NCBI RefSeq assembly: GCF_008831285.2
Contig: NC_045143.1
Location: 1,089,503 to 1,153,502, forward strand
Origin: Nymphaea colorata
Lineage: Eukaryota > Streptophyta > Magnoliopsida > Nymphaeales > Nymphaeaceae
Direction of reading: 5' to 3'
Length of the DNA stretch: 64,000 bases
Part shown: piece by piece, positions 63,701 to 64,000 of the stretch
Layout of the letters: each line of letters starts with the position of its first letter
Numbering within the stretch: position 1 is the first letter of the stretch
The notes under the pieces: model-generated
The model's database searches: none
Seen by the model: only the letters and a program-made list of their open reading frames with translations
What the model was told of the DNA's origin: nothing
Translations under genes and position numbers: made by a program

Positions 63701-64000
63701 AAGCTTTTATTGACAAGGAGATGAACTGATGCTATTTGTTGGTTCAAATTTAACATTCAAGGCCGTGATGGTTGTCTTAAATGGCCTTCTAACATAGAGC
63801 CAACGGGTATCATCATCAACCTCATCATCACCATCATCATCTTCTTCTTTACTTTGATAAATTCTTCAATAGCTTTTAATGCAAATCGTTTACCTGACAA
63901 TCATCAGCAAGAGCACTATAGTAGGTTGGCCTTCTTGGTTTGAAACTATGATTAAATGCATAAATGTAATATACATGCAACTGAGATACTATAGTTCTAC
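60777..64000. other. Spacer to the right edge
   Basis: No supportable gene. It holds a 75-bp partial tandem duplication at 62116-62235, inverted words (ACTCAAAATC and GATTTTGAGT) near 62705 and 62795, poly-T tracts, and a CATCATCA simple repeat at about 63810-63850. Open frames near 61518-61918 match nothing I recognise. Confidence 0.4.
62116..62235. repeat. Partial 75-bp tandem duplication
   Basis: GTATGTCAGCTAATAGAG begins at 62116 and 62191, and the match runs 44 bp with one difference. The period of 75 bp keeps frame on the minus strand (MVGGSTLLADI twice), but the surrounding frame is short. Confidence 0.85.

Overview
The window is nuclear DNA of a flowering plant. Genes have many GT-AG introns, AT-rich introns and spacers, CT-rich leaders, and plant-only families (DUF674, GNA-type lectins, a TIGR01589 protein, SLOW GREEN 1, a group 4 sulfate transporter). 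GNA-type lectins and DUF674 paralogues fit a monocot or an early-diverging angiosperm, but the sequence alone does not settle the species. No tRNA, rRNA, CRISPR or organelle segment was recognised.

Layout. 1-6.4 kb: mostly repeat-rich spacer with a decayed PPR fragment at the left edge. 6.4-11.3 kb: a DUF674 cluster made of one intact two-exon gene (minus), one relic (minus) and one gene (plus) whose reading frame can be spliced into an Arg/Gly-rich tail. 11.3-16.1 kb: spacer. 16.2-34.0 kb: a 17-exon SULTR4-type tonoplast sulfate transporter; my exon model sums to 2013 nt (670 aa) in one frame. Two of its introns are enlarged by retroelements: a Ty3/gypsy remnant with an antisense Ty1/copia fragment inside it, and a small LTR element. 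35.5-46.1 kb: a 10-exon RAD51D recombination gene (957 nt, 318 aa). 47.0-47.5 kb: a three-exon gene for a small TIGR01589 protein. 52.4-55.1 kb: two minus-strand GNA-type mannose-binding lectin genes, both with a broken reading frame. 55.3-56.3 kb: an intronless SLOW GREEN 1 chloroplast TPR gene, head to head with the second lectin. 56.3-64.0 kb: spacer containing two nested terminal-inverted-repeat DNA transposons with recognisable target duplications.

The genes do not form one pathway. They cover vacuolar sulfate export, homologous recombination, plastid biogenesis and carbohydrate recognition, plus families of unknown role. The most unusual items are the DUF674 gene with a possible RGG-type tail, the two lectin copies that keep different mannose-binding sites, an as-1-spaced TGACG pair next to the SULTR4 start, a probable GC-AG first intron in SULTR4, a perfect 133-bp tandem duplication in a RAD51D intron, and the nested transposons with dense CGTATCG motifs.
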